Positions 1-12,217 of a stretch of 64,000 bases of DNA are shown one piece after another. The stretch's first letter is position 1; each line of letters starts with the position of its first letter. Position numbers and translations under genes: made by a program. The notes below the pieces were generated by a model. The model was not told the origin of the DNA. It saw nothing but the letters and a program-made list of their open reading frames with translations, and ran no database searches. Source of the DNA: Sorghum bicolor (lineage: Eukaryota; Streptophyta; Magnoliopsida; Poales; Poaceae); assembly GCF_000003195.3 (NCBI RefSeq), contig NC_012878.2, positions 43,391,811-43,455,810 on the forward strand, in the 5' to 3' direction.

Positions 1-642
1 GGAACGTCTAATCGGGACCCCCTCGAGACACCCAAGGTCAGCGCTCCGGATATCAGCCTATTACGCGGCGCCCGACCCTCGACCGAACGAGGTCCCTTCC
101 CGGGGACAAGTCGGGCATCGACTGACAACACCACAGCTGCTCCGCCGGATCCGCCACCATACCATACGAGCATGCGATCTCAGAACCAGCACAAGGCGGC
201 TGGCAGGGCAGCACGCAGGAGCACGCGTAATCATCACCAAGCTATCAAGATGGGACGGCTCGAGGCCATGACGTACGGAAGTCTCGAGTAGGTCAGCGTT
301 CCATGCGGCTATCGATCCCTACTCTAATATCTAGGCATGTACCCTTTGTCTCTCCTTGGAGCTATAAAAGGAGGGACTCAGGAATAGAAGAGGGGGACAT
401 CACAACGCAAGAACACACACACACACGTAGTAGAGCGACACATTTCATTCCACGCTTGTATTCGCCCCTGTACAAGCACTTAGGTGCAAGATAATACAAA
501 CTCTCTCCCCCCGCTGGACGTAGGGCCTTCTCTTGCCCGAACCAGGATAAATCTCTGTGTCTTCTTGCATCACCATCCGGAAAGGGGAGCACGCATACAA
601 ATTTACTCGTTGGTGTGACCCCCCGGGGAAAAAACACCGACA
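1..642 (+). repeat. LTR 3' portion of element A (Ty3-type, start outside window)
   Basis: The segment ends in ACACCGACA, the CA terminus expected of an LTR. A TATA box at 363-370 is followed by a polypyrimidine stretch and about 270 bases of R/U5-like sequence. From 643 onward the DNA belongs to the internal repeat region of element B, so this is the right end of an inserted LTR (solo, or the 3' LTR of an element lying to the left). The 5-bp duplication on the right would be agtat (643-647); its partner is outside the window. Family assignment to Ty3 rests on style only. Confidence 0.6.
363..370 (+). promoter_or_regulatory. TATA box of LTR A
   Basis: TATAAAAG within the LTR, placed about 270 bases before the LTR end, the usual position for an LTR promoter. 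Strand follows from the TATA orientation and the CA end at 642. Confidence 0.5.
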
Positions 643-654
643 AGTATAACTATA

Positions 655-1110
655 GAATTTGGAAAAGTGTTCTATAGAAAAGTTCTAGACAAGTTTCTAA
701 GATTTCCAATAGTATAAGCTGGAACTTATTCGGATAAGTAGAACCTGCGATATGATATTTACAATTGGATGTTTCTGTACTGTTTCAACATTTGGACAGA
801 TCTGGTACTTTTCTATTTTCAGCCAAATTAACTTTAGAATCTGGGAAAATGTTATATACGAAAGTTGTAGAGGATTTTATATGCTTTTGAACAATGTAAA
901 TATCATCTCCAGAGGAGTTTCTTAGCTCGAGATATGACTTCTGCAAGTTACTGCAACTTTGCTGAGACATTGTCAGGATGGATATTAAGGTTGGTTGTTT
1001 TACCTAAGCTTAAAGACAGAACCTATGGAAGTTTTCTATATAAAAGTTGTAGGGAATTTCATAAGTTTTCTACCAGTATAAGCTACAACTCTATTGGATT
1101 AATAGGATAA
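655..1110 (+). repeat. Three diverged tandem repeats of 182-bp period in element B
   Basis: The motif TATAnnAAAGTTnTAG occurs at 673, 855 and 1037, exactly 182 bases apart each time. Shared flanking words follow each copy (TAAGnTTTCnA..AGTATAAGCT, then a GGATAAGTAGAA / GGATTAATAGGATAAG type block). One clear reverse-complement copy is in element H near 58920-59010. They lie in untranslated internal DNA upstream of the protease remnant. Confidence 0.75.
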
Positions 1111-1820
1111 GATTTATATGTGTTTTACTATGCTGGTGTTTTCATATCATGAGAAAATTTCAGGATACCTGTTTGTTCTCTTGCACAAAAGTTCTTTCGG
1201 ATGTAAGAAGTTTTCAATGTTAGTTAACCTGCCTAGAAAACAGGCAAGCTACCTTTCTTGTGTCCCCTAGTCGACTTTTCTTAAGGGGGGTAGCCTAATT
1301 AAAGGAGTTACAGGGAGAATGATTGGTGAAAGTTAAATCATATATAAGTACATCAAGTTCTTGGTGAATTTGGTTTGTTCAAGATATCATCCCATTTAGA
1401 GAATATTAATGGAGATATATGTCATTGCTCATACTCATGGATTAAGAGTTGTGTATGAGGATCAGATGACACCAAAGTCTACAAAGTTACATATACAATA
1501 TGGGAGTGAAACAACTTGATTGTGATAAAGGTGTCAATAGATGGAACTTAGTGATGAAAACAACCTTGGATTAAGAGACTTGGTACAATCGATTTAAAAG
1601 ACTATGATGTGTAGCGTCCAAAAAGGATAGGAGGACTAGTCCCTACTATTCCCCAATCAATCTCATCTTAAGGGGGGTAGTACCTTGATACCACGGGTTG
1701 ATGTCTTTTCAATCTATCTTGGAGTGAATACTTGTTTCTTGAGATAATCTATGGCTATGATCATTTGTCCTTATCGTGTTACTGATGTTGGTCACTTGAT
1801 GACAGGAAGTGTAGTGTCCC

Positions 1821-2430
1821 ATGGATATGTGGGAAGATTATGATCACCTTGCCTTTGAAGAAAGATGTTATGAGTATGACAAAGCTGAGTGTTATCAAAA
1901 TAATAATACAAAAGAGCAAGTTGACATTGAATCAAATCAGAATCCACAACGGTGAAAGCATAAAAGGAAAGCCCTTAAGAAGCCTGCTCTCGGAAGTAAG
2001 GTGCAGCGGAATTATATCAATGGAAGGCTGAGCAATGTGGATAGGAATAACATTCAAGGAGCCACCAAAGTGGTGGGAGGCTATATTCAAGTGGACTCAG
2101 TTCTTTCATTTCCGTCGACTTGGTAAAGACGATCGAATGGGTGAAGTGTCCAACGAGGAAGCCTTTGTTAGTTCAAACCCCAATGGGAGAAATACATGCA
2201 GATCAGGTTTGCTCGAATATCAATTTGGTCATAAGCAAGGAAACTTCACTGTAAACCTTATTGTGCTAGAGTTACTCGACATTCCTTTGGTTCTTGGCAA
2301 TGGATGGTTATGTGCACACAAAGGAGTGATCTATGCTACCCAGTGGAAAATTTTCTTAACCGCACCATCAGGGAAAAGAATTGAGTATTAGGGTGGTCCA
2401 CTCCTACCTCAGGAGGCATATCCATGCTAA
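1821..2430 (+). pseudogene. Broken gag-pro (retropepsin-like) remnant of element B
   Basis: This region corresponds to the 224-residue frame on the opposite strand in element H (57929-58603). Homologous blocks appear in changing frames: an acidic Tyr-rich start, a basic stretch (KHKRK-like), a GATKVVGGYIQVDS block, and a C-terminal block with HSFGSWQW-type frameshifted sequence near 2280 and a TAPSGKRIEY-like end near 2370. Frames change at least twice and there are internal stops, and the start is shorter than in H. It would have encoded the nucleocapsid-protease part of a Ty3-type polyprotein. It cannot be functional now. Confidence 0.65.
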
Positions 2431-2676
2431 GTTATGATGTCTTTGAGTTGTATAAGTCAAAAAGTTGGTAGTCAAGATGGATCTTGATCAATTACGAATA
2501 ATAGACATTGCGTGGAAACCATGATTCACAAGTTGTGATCCCGAGACATAAGTATTTACATTGGAATACAAGTTGGGAAGTCTAAATAGTTATCAAGATC
2601 TTGTTCTTGTTTCTCTTTTGGAATCCGTGTCTCTTCTGAATCTCGAGGACGAGATTCATTTTAAGGAGGGTAGATT

Positions 2677-5612
2677 TGTAACACCCTAAAATTTTGCACC
2701 TTTTTGAATAGATGAAAATTAATTTAATTTTATATTTTTGTGCTCATGAAGTATAGGGAAATAATATTTTTCATTAAAATAAAACTTATCATAGGATTTA
2801 GCAACTTGTTGTGCATTCATTTTGGAGCATTTATTTTCATTGTATTGCGTGATTTTGGGCAAAGTCAAAATATTTCAAACTGTTATATTTAAAAGATTTT
2901 TTAAATGATTGGAAAATGGCTTTGGAATAAAAGAAAGGAAAATAGAAAAAAAATTAAAGACAAAACCCCTCCCTCTCTTTGTTTTAGCCCGAGAAGGCCC
3001 AACCCCTTTTCCCTCCCCCTTTCTTTTTCCCCTGCTGGAGCCAAGCTTTTCTTCTCTTTACCTTTTCCTCGGTCGGCCCAACGTCCAGCTCCGCCAGCAC
3101 CTCGGCCCAGCGCGCGCAGCAAGCCCCGCCTCTCTCTCTCTCGACCCAATGGCCACCCCAGCAGCGTGTCTTCCCCTCTTCTCTCTGTCTGGCGATCGGG
3201 TCACGCTTCCTCTCTCGCTGACCGGTGGAGGCCACATGGCAGCGCCTTCCCCTTCTTTCCTCGCGTGGCCAAACCAGACACGGCATCAAACGAACGGCAA
3301 ATCCCGCTTCTTCGGGATTCCTTACCAAAGCTGCACGTGACCCGCTCCTATAAAGCTTGTAGCCCTCCTGCGCACCCCCTTTACCCATCAACGAGATTAG
3401 GAGCCGGCCTTTTTGCCGGTGTCCCCGTTTTGGATCTCGCCGAGCCAAGGCTCAACCGCCACCAAGAACGTCGTCGTCTGTGACTCTAGTTCCTCCGTAA
3501 GTGCTTTGCCGAGCTTATTGAGGTGCTTGCGAAGCGACCGAGCTTTCTTTCCCACGAAATCACGCTTTGTTTTGCTTGTCTCAGGTCGCCGAAGTTCACA
3601 GGGAACACACTATCCGCCATATCATGCAGCTGACCATCCTCGAACCCTCTCTACCTCCATAAATCCTATAGGTGAGTTCGCACGAAGTTTCTATACGCTC
3701 CGATGTCTTCCTCGTCAAAAACCGTGGTCTCTAGGGCCAAAAACACCAACTCCGCCGAGGAGCAAGGCTCTCCGGCCATGGCGCCACCGCCGGAGGCACT
3801 GTAGCTGGCCGGTGCCCCCTCTCTCCCTTCCCAGCTTCTAATCTGAGCCATTCGATCCAAGATCAACGGCTCCTATTAAATCGTACCCCTTCGGCTGGAC
3901 AATTTCTTAAAGGGACCCCGCAGTTTTCAAGTATAAAACCTATGGTCCAAAGCACATTTTATGAAATACGCCTTCTCATTTTGGAAAACGTATTCTATTC
4001 CGGTTTAATCCAAAATACGTTTTCAAGAATTACAAAATTGCCACTGAGCTTGTTTTGGCTATAAATTATTCATTCTTACTCCGATTTGACCCATTCAAAT
4101 TGCGTTAGGTTATTTTCATGGGCTCTATATGTTAGTAACACTGTTTTCTCAGATTGAAACCTTTTAATTTTGTGATCCTATTTAATTAATTACTTTTTCT
4201 ATATAAAATCTTAGAAAATTCATATCTTCTCTGTTTTAGCTATGATTTTCGTGATCTTTACGTCTATGAAATCGTAGCGATACGTAGAATCATTTTACAA
4301 ACTTTTCATACTGTTTTTTATATGATTGGTGTACTATTCTAATTGTAGCCTTGTTTGTTTCGTGTATGTTGTCTCCGTTCATTTGTGTGTTGATGATCGA
4401 TGATCGAGTTTAGACGGAGAGCAGTTTTTGGTGATTAAGATCAGAGCTTTGGTAACAAGTAAGACCAGCAAAGTTAGCAAGATCAGCAAGAGCAATTGGA
4501 TCAAGGCAAGTATATCTTGGGACTATCCTTGTTATCTATACACAATTAATACAATATATCATATGCATGTATCCACCTTGATAACCTTAGCAAAATCATA
4601 GATGCTTGTTATATTGAATTCCTTGATACCTATTTGGATATGCATTTGGGTAGTTCTTGATAGAGCTTGATTATAATCCATGATCTTGTAACATGAATAT
4701 TTGGATATAAAATAAACAATAAAATAAGCTTTCTAGCAACTTAAACATAAAGGGTGGAAAGAACTCTGGCTTTTACAGGATTGATCTTGACCCTCCATAA
4801 GGACTTATCCCTTAGCAAAAGCTGGGACAACTCGTACAGCCATGAGGGCTATATGGCTCTGGCTTTAGTCAAGTATGAGTAACTTTTCTAGCTCGTTAGC
4901 GCTTATCCGTGTGGCGCAATTGGGGAATAGCAGACCGTGGATTCCTGTGTGTGGATCACATGGACTGACTAATGAAACCAAGCGGTCCTAACTTGTTAGA
5001 CGAACCTTTGAAAGACTTCATAGTGATCCCTACCGACCTTCCTTGGTAGTGGGTTAAGAGGCTGATCACCTCAGGTGAAAGGGTAAATCATGACTCATGG
5101 GTAAAGATGTACAACCTCTGCAGAGTGTTATATCTGATATACTAGCCGTGCCCACGAATACGGGTGGCCCGGAAAACTGACGGAATGGATGGACACTAAT
5201 GAACATGATTAATGATGATAAATTATGGTTTATTATGTTGTTTATATGTATTATTTTTAAATTCTTGTATACATTGATCATGTGGTTATGGGATTAATTA
5301 TGCTACCTTGATATTTGCTATCCAATGATTAAATATGCTATCTACATATAAAAGCTAAACGCAGTCAAACCAGTGTCACCTAATTAAGCCTCATGAACCC
5401 CTAGTTATACTTGTTGAGTACGATATGTGCTCACTCTTGCTATTTTGCCCATACTTCAGGAGGAGTGTTAGCCTTGTGATCAACCAGTCAGTTTGGATCC
5501 TGTAGAGTGGAGTTAATACCCGAAGTTTGGAGTTGTCTATCTGCTGTTTGCTATCAAAGGTTATCTGTTTTATACTAAGTATGATATATATTTATGCATT
5601 GTCTTTTGATAT
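2677..5612 (+). repeat. 3' LTR of element B, first part
   Basis: Begins TGTAACACCC. It runs about 2.9 kb to the C insertion and completes at 16787-16881, giving about 3.0 kb in total. It is similar in order and content to solo LTR D and to the LTRs of H: an AT-rich start, a GC-rich gene-like block with CCGGCCATGGCGCC (about 3772), a conserved tail with GTGTTAG..TTGTGATCAACCAGTCAG, and a distinct end. Several open frames in the GC-rich block (about 2905-3860) are not conserved between copies. Confidence 0.8.
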
Positions 5613-6933
5613 TGTGGACACTTGCTAACACCACTTGAATACTAGGTTGTCATCCCCAGCATGGCACTAGAGTGTACTATGGTATTTATACGCACACAGA
5701 TAAATCCGCAAGCGCACGGATACCATTGTAGCTTTTACCCGGTTAAAGGTTTTATCGTATCCACAGGGAAACGGTAGAACCAACTACGCTCTAACTTAAC
5801 CAAGATAGATAGATAGGTGTAAATAGGAAAGATGGTAGAATTGAAAAAGAACAATATTTAAGGTAAGATAACAATGGGTGATAATATGGGAATAGAGAGT
5901 AGAGCAATCTAGTATATGGGCGATGGTAGGAGAATAGAGAGGATAACTATGGTTTCTCTACTTCAAAGGGGTATGTCTATGTCTGGGACGAACCACGTGA
6001 TAAGAATACACCACAAAGGATGCTTATCCATAGGTCGATAAACCCTACCAGTCCTGCTATCGGGAGGTGGACTAGAAGGGGCCAACGTAACTGTCACCTA
6101 CGCGGCCTACCACACGATCCCGCTAGACAGGGGATATCCACACGTAATCTAGGTCTAAGCACCACGCTTACACCTATACTACAACTCTCACCTATAGCGT
6201 CCTATAGATTAAAGTACTCAAAAGAGTTGTGAACCAGAACATACATGGATAGTAATTGCATAATGAAATAAGAAGTAGATTACCAGAGTCATCCCATGAG
6301 CAAGCTTGACTAGAGCTTGATCATGGCGAAGTACAACCAGAGGAAGAACCGACAGACCGGCCTCTCCTCCAATCCTCCCTCGCTCTCCATCTCGCTACTA
6401 TCTAGATCTACTCTAGTTTAGATAAGAGAGGAGAGCTCTCATCTCCAAACCCTAGCTTTTGCTATGTCTATGAATAATAAATAGGGATGAAGGGGTGTGT
6501 CTCCTCTAGGGGCCAAGGGGTCTGCTTATATAGTCCTTCCAAGTGAATATGGGCCATCGGATCAAACCGACATTAGTCACACGGTTTTCCTTGATCCTTT
6601 AGGTCAGTGGAGCATGATCCACGAGATTGAACGTGATTGGTGGAAAAAGCAGGGTGGGCGCCCTGTCCCCGAGCCCGCTCGGCTTCCCGTTCGTTCCCGT
6701 GGCTTCTGGAGTCTTCTAGATGATAGAAAATTGTGCGACACGTTAATATCTCTATGTAAACCTGACATGTGGGCCTTTCCTCCATATTTCCTGATAACCC
6801 CCTGCAGAAATAGACAAACACCAAAACTCGTGGAATTCTGTCAGATAAAACTCTAAGTCTGGGTGTTGGTTGCATTTGGATCCTTTTCTTTATTTATTTG
6901 ATGATTATATTTAGTACATAAGGACCGTCAACA
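5613..6933 (-). repeat. Element C 3' LTR
   Basis: Starts TGTGGACACTTGC on the plus strand (the right copy has TGTTGACACTTGC, so one terminal base has mutated) and ends GGACCGTCAACA. It contains the block CCGCAAGCGCACGGATACC seen near the same end of the E LTRs and a GC-rich GGGCGCCCTGTCCCCG block near 6657. Confidence 0.85.
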
Positions 6934-9900
6934 ACTCCTCCAAGCTTACCTCTTGCTCGTCCATGAGCAAGGATGGACTCAAGAGTTTCTGCAGTGGTTT
7001 TATGCCTTAAAGGTACACATGCGTTTAAATAAGATCTCATCTCTGGGTTAGGGTAAACTGTTAAGATTTAAACTTACTCATTTTTCTTTCCACCATGGGG
7101 CTTGCAACTGCCACTTGTGTCTTGAGCAGTTAAAAGATAGAACGGTCAAGTCAAGCGCCATGTCTCTTGTTCTTTGATCAACTATAGCTCTGGAGTTTTT
7201 GTAGATTTTCAAAATAAAACTCAGAGATTCCTTGTATGACTCTCTCAATTCTCTCTTTTGTGGTATTTCTGGATCCTTACCAAGGCAGTAATGGTGTATG
7301 CCTTCTCTCAAAGTATGTAGTATTTTTGGTATGAGGCATAGTGACATTGCTTTCTCTCTCACCCTATTCTAATAAGGTTTTGATATGTGGAGCTCATAGG
7401 TGGGAGACGACTAATACATACTTACAAGACATTTATTGCATAGTCAAACCATGGATCCAGAGAAACAAGCCAATAAGTCAAATCAAGATGTAAATGTGTG
7501 GCGAATGAATGGTGTATGGTGATGATGGTGAAGACAATGGTGAACGTCTAATTCTACTTTTGCTCTTTTGAGGGGATACATACCTTTGTTGCTCTTTGAA
7601 ACTTTTTGAGGGGAATGAGATGCTCTTCTTTTTCTTTTTCTTTCCTCTCAGGTGGGTATCTTGTACCCCTAATTCTACTGTCGGACACTTGTCCATTTTT
7701 ACCTCTCGTCTCACTTTTTCTTTTCTTCGAGGTTCCGGGCACTTGCCCCTTTTTATTTCCTCGTATATATTTTTTTAAAAGCACTCACCCTCCTGGAATA
7801 ATGTAGCAAGTGGTAGTAACCAAAATATCTCAAGCATTTATTTCACTGGGAAAAACAGGAATGAGATAATATTTTTGGCTATTCTCTCCCGGATAGGAGT
7901 AGAATAATTTTGGGTGAATCTGAGATGGAAATGAGTGGATGTATGTGGATGCGTACTTCCGGAGTAGAAGTAACATGTATGAGTGAACGTGCAAGTGAAT
8001 CTTGATTTTAACCGCATGACAAGCTCCTAAGGGTCTACATAGCTTGACCACACTCAATGCTCATAAGCAGTAAAAAGTAAATGTATGGTTCATAGTCTAA
8101 TAAGCATGTATATATGGCTGTGGTATGATTTTAAACTCTCATCATACAGGAACTCATCATGTAACATTTTAAAAAATTTCAAAGATAAAATTCTTCAGAA
8201 TTCTAGCATCTCTAGGAACAGATAAACAGCAGCTCAACCTTCCCATATCATATCCGTTAACGACTTAGACTTTAGATCAAGTACTCTTCCCACAAGTTTA
8301 GGTTTAGAGCAAATCTTAATTCATAATAATCATGCCTAAACTTGAGAGAGAATTTAATTTTGAGAACTAGTCATGGTAGAGCAACTATTCATCATTTCCA
8401 TGTGAGAGCTTATCATGAGGGTTCATAGCAAACTTTATTTATTTATTTATTTAGCAAACTAAGCAAAGATATATATATATATAAGCACAAAAATCTTTAT
8501 TTGGGTTTTTATGATTATGCATCTTTTTATTATTTAAGTAAAGTATAAACGCGAGTAGAAACACTTAGCTGGATAAATGGGGGTGCTCTCCCCCAAGCTG
8601 GATTTTGACATAATTTCTTTTGATGCAGCTTGCAGGTGGCAGAGGTGTATTTGAATGTCGGCAGCACCCTGACAGCGATTAGGATGTCCTCCGTCTGCTA
8701 GTCTTCTTTGATCCTTGAATTCCATGGAGCTCAAATAGATAACAAAGCTTTGTGGAACTGGTTAAGTGTTAGCATAAAATCTCTTTGCCTTTATCATATT
8801 GAGCTTCCTCTATTACTCTCTTTGGTAGGATCATAAATTTATTTTTATATTTTCATTTCTATAGGACAGGAATATATTTATTTTATTGTTACGCCACCAC
8901 AGTGAATGTACTTATAGAATATATTTATTTTCACATGGGCCTTACTATTTTTAACATTTTTATTTTCTTTTCAAGATAGCATGATTAACTAACAAGCCAT
9001 TTATGGAAAGTAAATAATTTGAGGGAAAAGGGAATGTAGAAAGGATAAATATGGATAACTACTGATTTTACCTTTCTTCGAGGGTTCAATGTTTTAAGTC
9101 TTCTGAACAAGGCTTCTCACCATGTTTATTCTTCAGGTGCGTCATTTGATTCACGCGTGGACCTTGACGTCTGCACCTCTTGATACGGTGTCACCCATGT
9201 TCTTCGTTTGCCCAGTAGTTCAAAGTGCGGCGTTGGCAGCATCCTGCTCAGTGTGTTTGTGCTCGTAGATCCAGGTCCTTCACTTGGTAGAGTCTGAGAG
9301 TTGAAAAATCCCCTGTGTTTCTCAAAATGTGTCCTGCTCATAGAGACAAGGTAGAGATCAAGTGCATAGGTCCTGTTGGTGGAAAACACCAACAGAACCA
9401 AAAGTGTATTTGTTCTTCTCTAACCTTAAGCATAGTGAGCAAGACAAATTTGATGGATAATAAGATCATGAGTGTAGTATTTAAAACATTTGTCAGATCA
9501 GATTGCTCAACCTTATGGAAAGATAATCTATCTATGTATATGTCTTTTTCTTTATATCTTCTCAAAGATTGAATGTGCAACATTTTAGCTCATATGATTA
9601 GGAGTGTGGAATCATGGAGGTAGTACTAGGAACAAAGATTAAAGGACTAAATATGCTGAATCAGTTGGGTTGGTTAACCTAGAGTTGTAAATCATACATG
9701 TTTGTCTCTTTTATTCATATGAACGCCAGAACTAAGGAGAAGCTTATAAAAGTGATAGTCAAGTACCTTAAGATGTTACCTTACTTGAAGAGTGATGGTA
9801 CAATATCACCTTGTGGAAGCTTTCCTTTCTTAGCGGTTGTGCATCGTGTTCGTGGCACCCTCCATGCATCATCTCTTATGAGCTACGTCTTCCTTGTGTA

Positions 9901-10677
9901 ACTTGTTAAACTTGATGTGTCTCTCTCTTTGTCTCCAATGTGAGTTTATCTCAGGACTTCCTAGGTCGATATTGAAAGTTTTCCTACAGGGGTTAGTCCA
10001 ACAAAATATCCAATATCTACTATAGCATACTATCGGCTCAAAAATCAACCTAGACACCATGTCTAATTTGATTTAGGAGGGCATTTCAACCTAAGCACCA
10101 TGCTTAATTTTAAATCCCTTGGAAGTAAGATCATCATTCCTAAACTAAGCACCATGCTTAATTAAGAGATAAATAAAACTACTCCAAACCTAGACATATA
10201 CTAAAGCAAATAAAGGTAGCATGAGAGCATTTATAGAGATCTACTCAAGTGGAGATGAAGTGGTATGATTAGCATTTAACAAATTGAGCATGTCTCAAAG
10301 GTAGGGACAACCAACATAGCAACGTGGCAAAGGATGTTTTTATGTAAAGTACTCCCCCAAGCTTGAATTTTGCAAAATTCAAGTTTGGATTTAATTCAAT
10401 GTTGTATGATGATTGGTTGGACATACCTTGTGCTTGTCATTCATCCAATCTTCTTGCTCCAATCCTGGAAAGGTTAGTGACAAAAATACCCAAAGAAATA
10501 TTTTTTTACAATTATCCTTATATGCTCAATACACAAGGTAATGTTGTAAATAATTAAAAGCTCATGTTACGATCTGATCAGTGCTTATTTTAGGACACTA
10601 AGCTTGTCCTTGGGAAACCATCAAATTATGTCGGCGAAGTGGTTTCCCTTCCAACGCTGACCCATATCAAGATCAAC
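6934..10677 (-). other. Element C internal region without intact coding
   Basis: About 3.7 kb of AT-rich sequence that aligns by eye with element E (22285-22836 plus 44363-47976). It contains a pyrimidine-rich block followed by GTACCCCTAATTCTAC and CGGACACTTGTCC (about 7660-7700), also present in E (about 44530) and F (about 24950). Around 9121-9136 the match to E jumps: E has about 0.5 kb of protease coding here that C lacks. Short open frames in this stretch look like chance. Confidence 0.6.
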
Positions 10678-11055
10678 TCAATGGGATCTGCAATATTTAT
10701 TATAGACATATGCATCGACAACCGCCCTTTTAAAGTTTTTGTAAATAGAAAGGAAGAGGGGGTTGGAGATCTCAAATGTGGTGATGTTGGAGAGACCAAT
10801 AGATTGGGAAGATGTTGCATATGAGCATGGAGTAAATGAAGTGGCTATGAAATAAATTCCATGCTCATTAATGTTATCTTCGTCTCCAATTTGAATGTTC
10901 GGAGTTTCTCCTAGATTGGTCTCACCTATGTCTTCTTCTATAGTTGGATGAATCTCATCTTCAAAGGGAGTCAAGAACTCACCATTTGAAATTGAGCCAA
11001 AGTCAGAATCCATTAAGGCTTCTTCCTTATCCATCCATTCTACACATCTAGCCAT
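10678..11055 (-). pseudogene. Element C unassigned reading frame, homologous to E
   Basis: A 125-residue frame whose C-terminal half (SSQSIGLSN...SNPLFLSIYKNFKRA) recurs almost unchanged in element E at 47977-48243 in the same place. The N-terminal half is acidic. I recognise no domain. Conservation between two element copies suggests it is part of the ancestral gag-side coding or a leader peptide, but the frame is not linked to the gag block at 11443-12217 without stops. Confidence 0.4.
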
Positions 11056-11442
11056 TTAGAACTTGTGATCGGGAAAGGGGAGGTGTTAGAATTTTCTATA
11101 TGGCTTAGCTCTCCTTCTATGACATTACTTGACATGTCATCCTCATGGTCTTTATGACTCCTATGGTTTGATCGTCTTGATGATTGTTAGGATCATCATG
11201 AGACTTAAAAGGAGAGGGATAAGAGGGGTCTCTAAGATCAAGGATGGATTTAGAATTTGTGAACATGGAAGGGGAGCAGATAGAATCTTCTATATGGTTT
11301 AGCTCTCCTTCACTTGATATGTCATCCTTCACTTCTTCATAACAGGAACCAGGACATTCTCTAAGAGAACCATTATTGCAAGGATTTGAATTATCCCTGC
11401 TTGAAGGTCTCTTATGGAACCAGAATCTAAACCATCAGCATC

Positions 11443-12217
11443 TCAAAGATTTAAGGTCGAAATTCCTTCCTCCCTTGGATAATTTTTTAGTATTGATGGT
11501 TTAGGATCGATAGCTAAAGTTTGGGATTGAAGTGGTTGTGATCTGGCTATCGAAACTTCTTCTTCTTGTCTAGGAACTAGTTCTTTCTCTTTCTCAGGGA
11601 TATAAATGCTAGCAGACTTTCTGCTCATTAAATCAATCAAATTCCAAGCTTCACTAGCAGGTAGGTGATAGAAGGATCCTCTAGAGGCTGTATTCAAGGT
11701 TTGCTTATTTTCCCTACTAAGGCCCTCAAAAAAGTGAATTAGAAGAACTTCTTCTGGAATAGAAAGCTTTGGGCCAGTGAGAGTAAGGTTAATAAAGCGG
11801 TCCCATGATTTGCCAAGAGATTCTTCTTCCAGTTGTCTAAAAGAAAGAATCTCACGCCGAGTTCCACCACTTTGGAGATTGGAAAATATTTAAAAAGAAA
11901 ACTATTATATAACTCCTTCCATTCTCCATGAGCACTCCCTACTTTGAGTTTGTACCAATGTCTAGCTTTTCTTGTTAAAGAGAACGGAAAGAGCTTCCAT
12001 TTAAGGGTCTCATCGCACATGCCTTCTATGCGAAGGAGGTCACAGACTCGATAAAACTCTCTTAGGTGTGTGTATGGGTTTTTCTCACCTTCTCTTGAGA
12101 AAGGTTGCTTTTGAACAAATTCTATGTATTCTGGGTCTATCTCAAAACTAGATGCTATGATAGGCTTTGAAGATTTTGATGGTTCGAGATGTGTGCCCGT
12201 AGGTCTATGAAACTGAT
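11443..12217 (-). pseudogene. Broken gag of element C
   Basis: Two consecutive frames (12020-11739 and 11697-11443) contain the retrotransposon gag core: LFPFSLTRKARHWY, then a stretch ending FLFKYFP, as in the PF03732 gag family. A frameshift near 11880 destroys the middle, and the downstream block (STASRGSFYHLPASEAWNLI-type) follows in another frame. Gag would build the cytoplasmic virus-like particle. The upstream end is cut by the solo LTR at 12218. Element E has lost this core but keeps the following segment. Confidence 0.7.

Noticed and set aside
303..643. Short open frames in LTR A
   Set aside because: They overlap on both strands in an LTR and end at its border.
655..1110. Satellite or CRISPR-like array
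   Set aside because: Only three diverged units, part of a retrotransposon leader also present in element H.
2905..3483. 192-residue open frame in the B LTR
   Set aside because: Low-complexity composition, several overlapping frames on both strands, not conserved in D or H.
5066..5281. Short frame in the B LTR tail
   Set aside because: Its homologue in D and H is interrupted; conserved as LTR sequence, not as protein.
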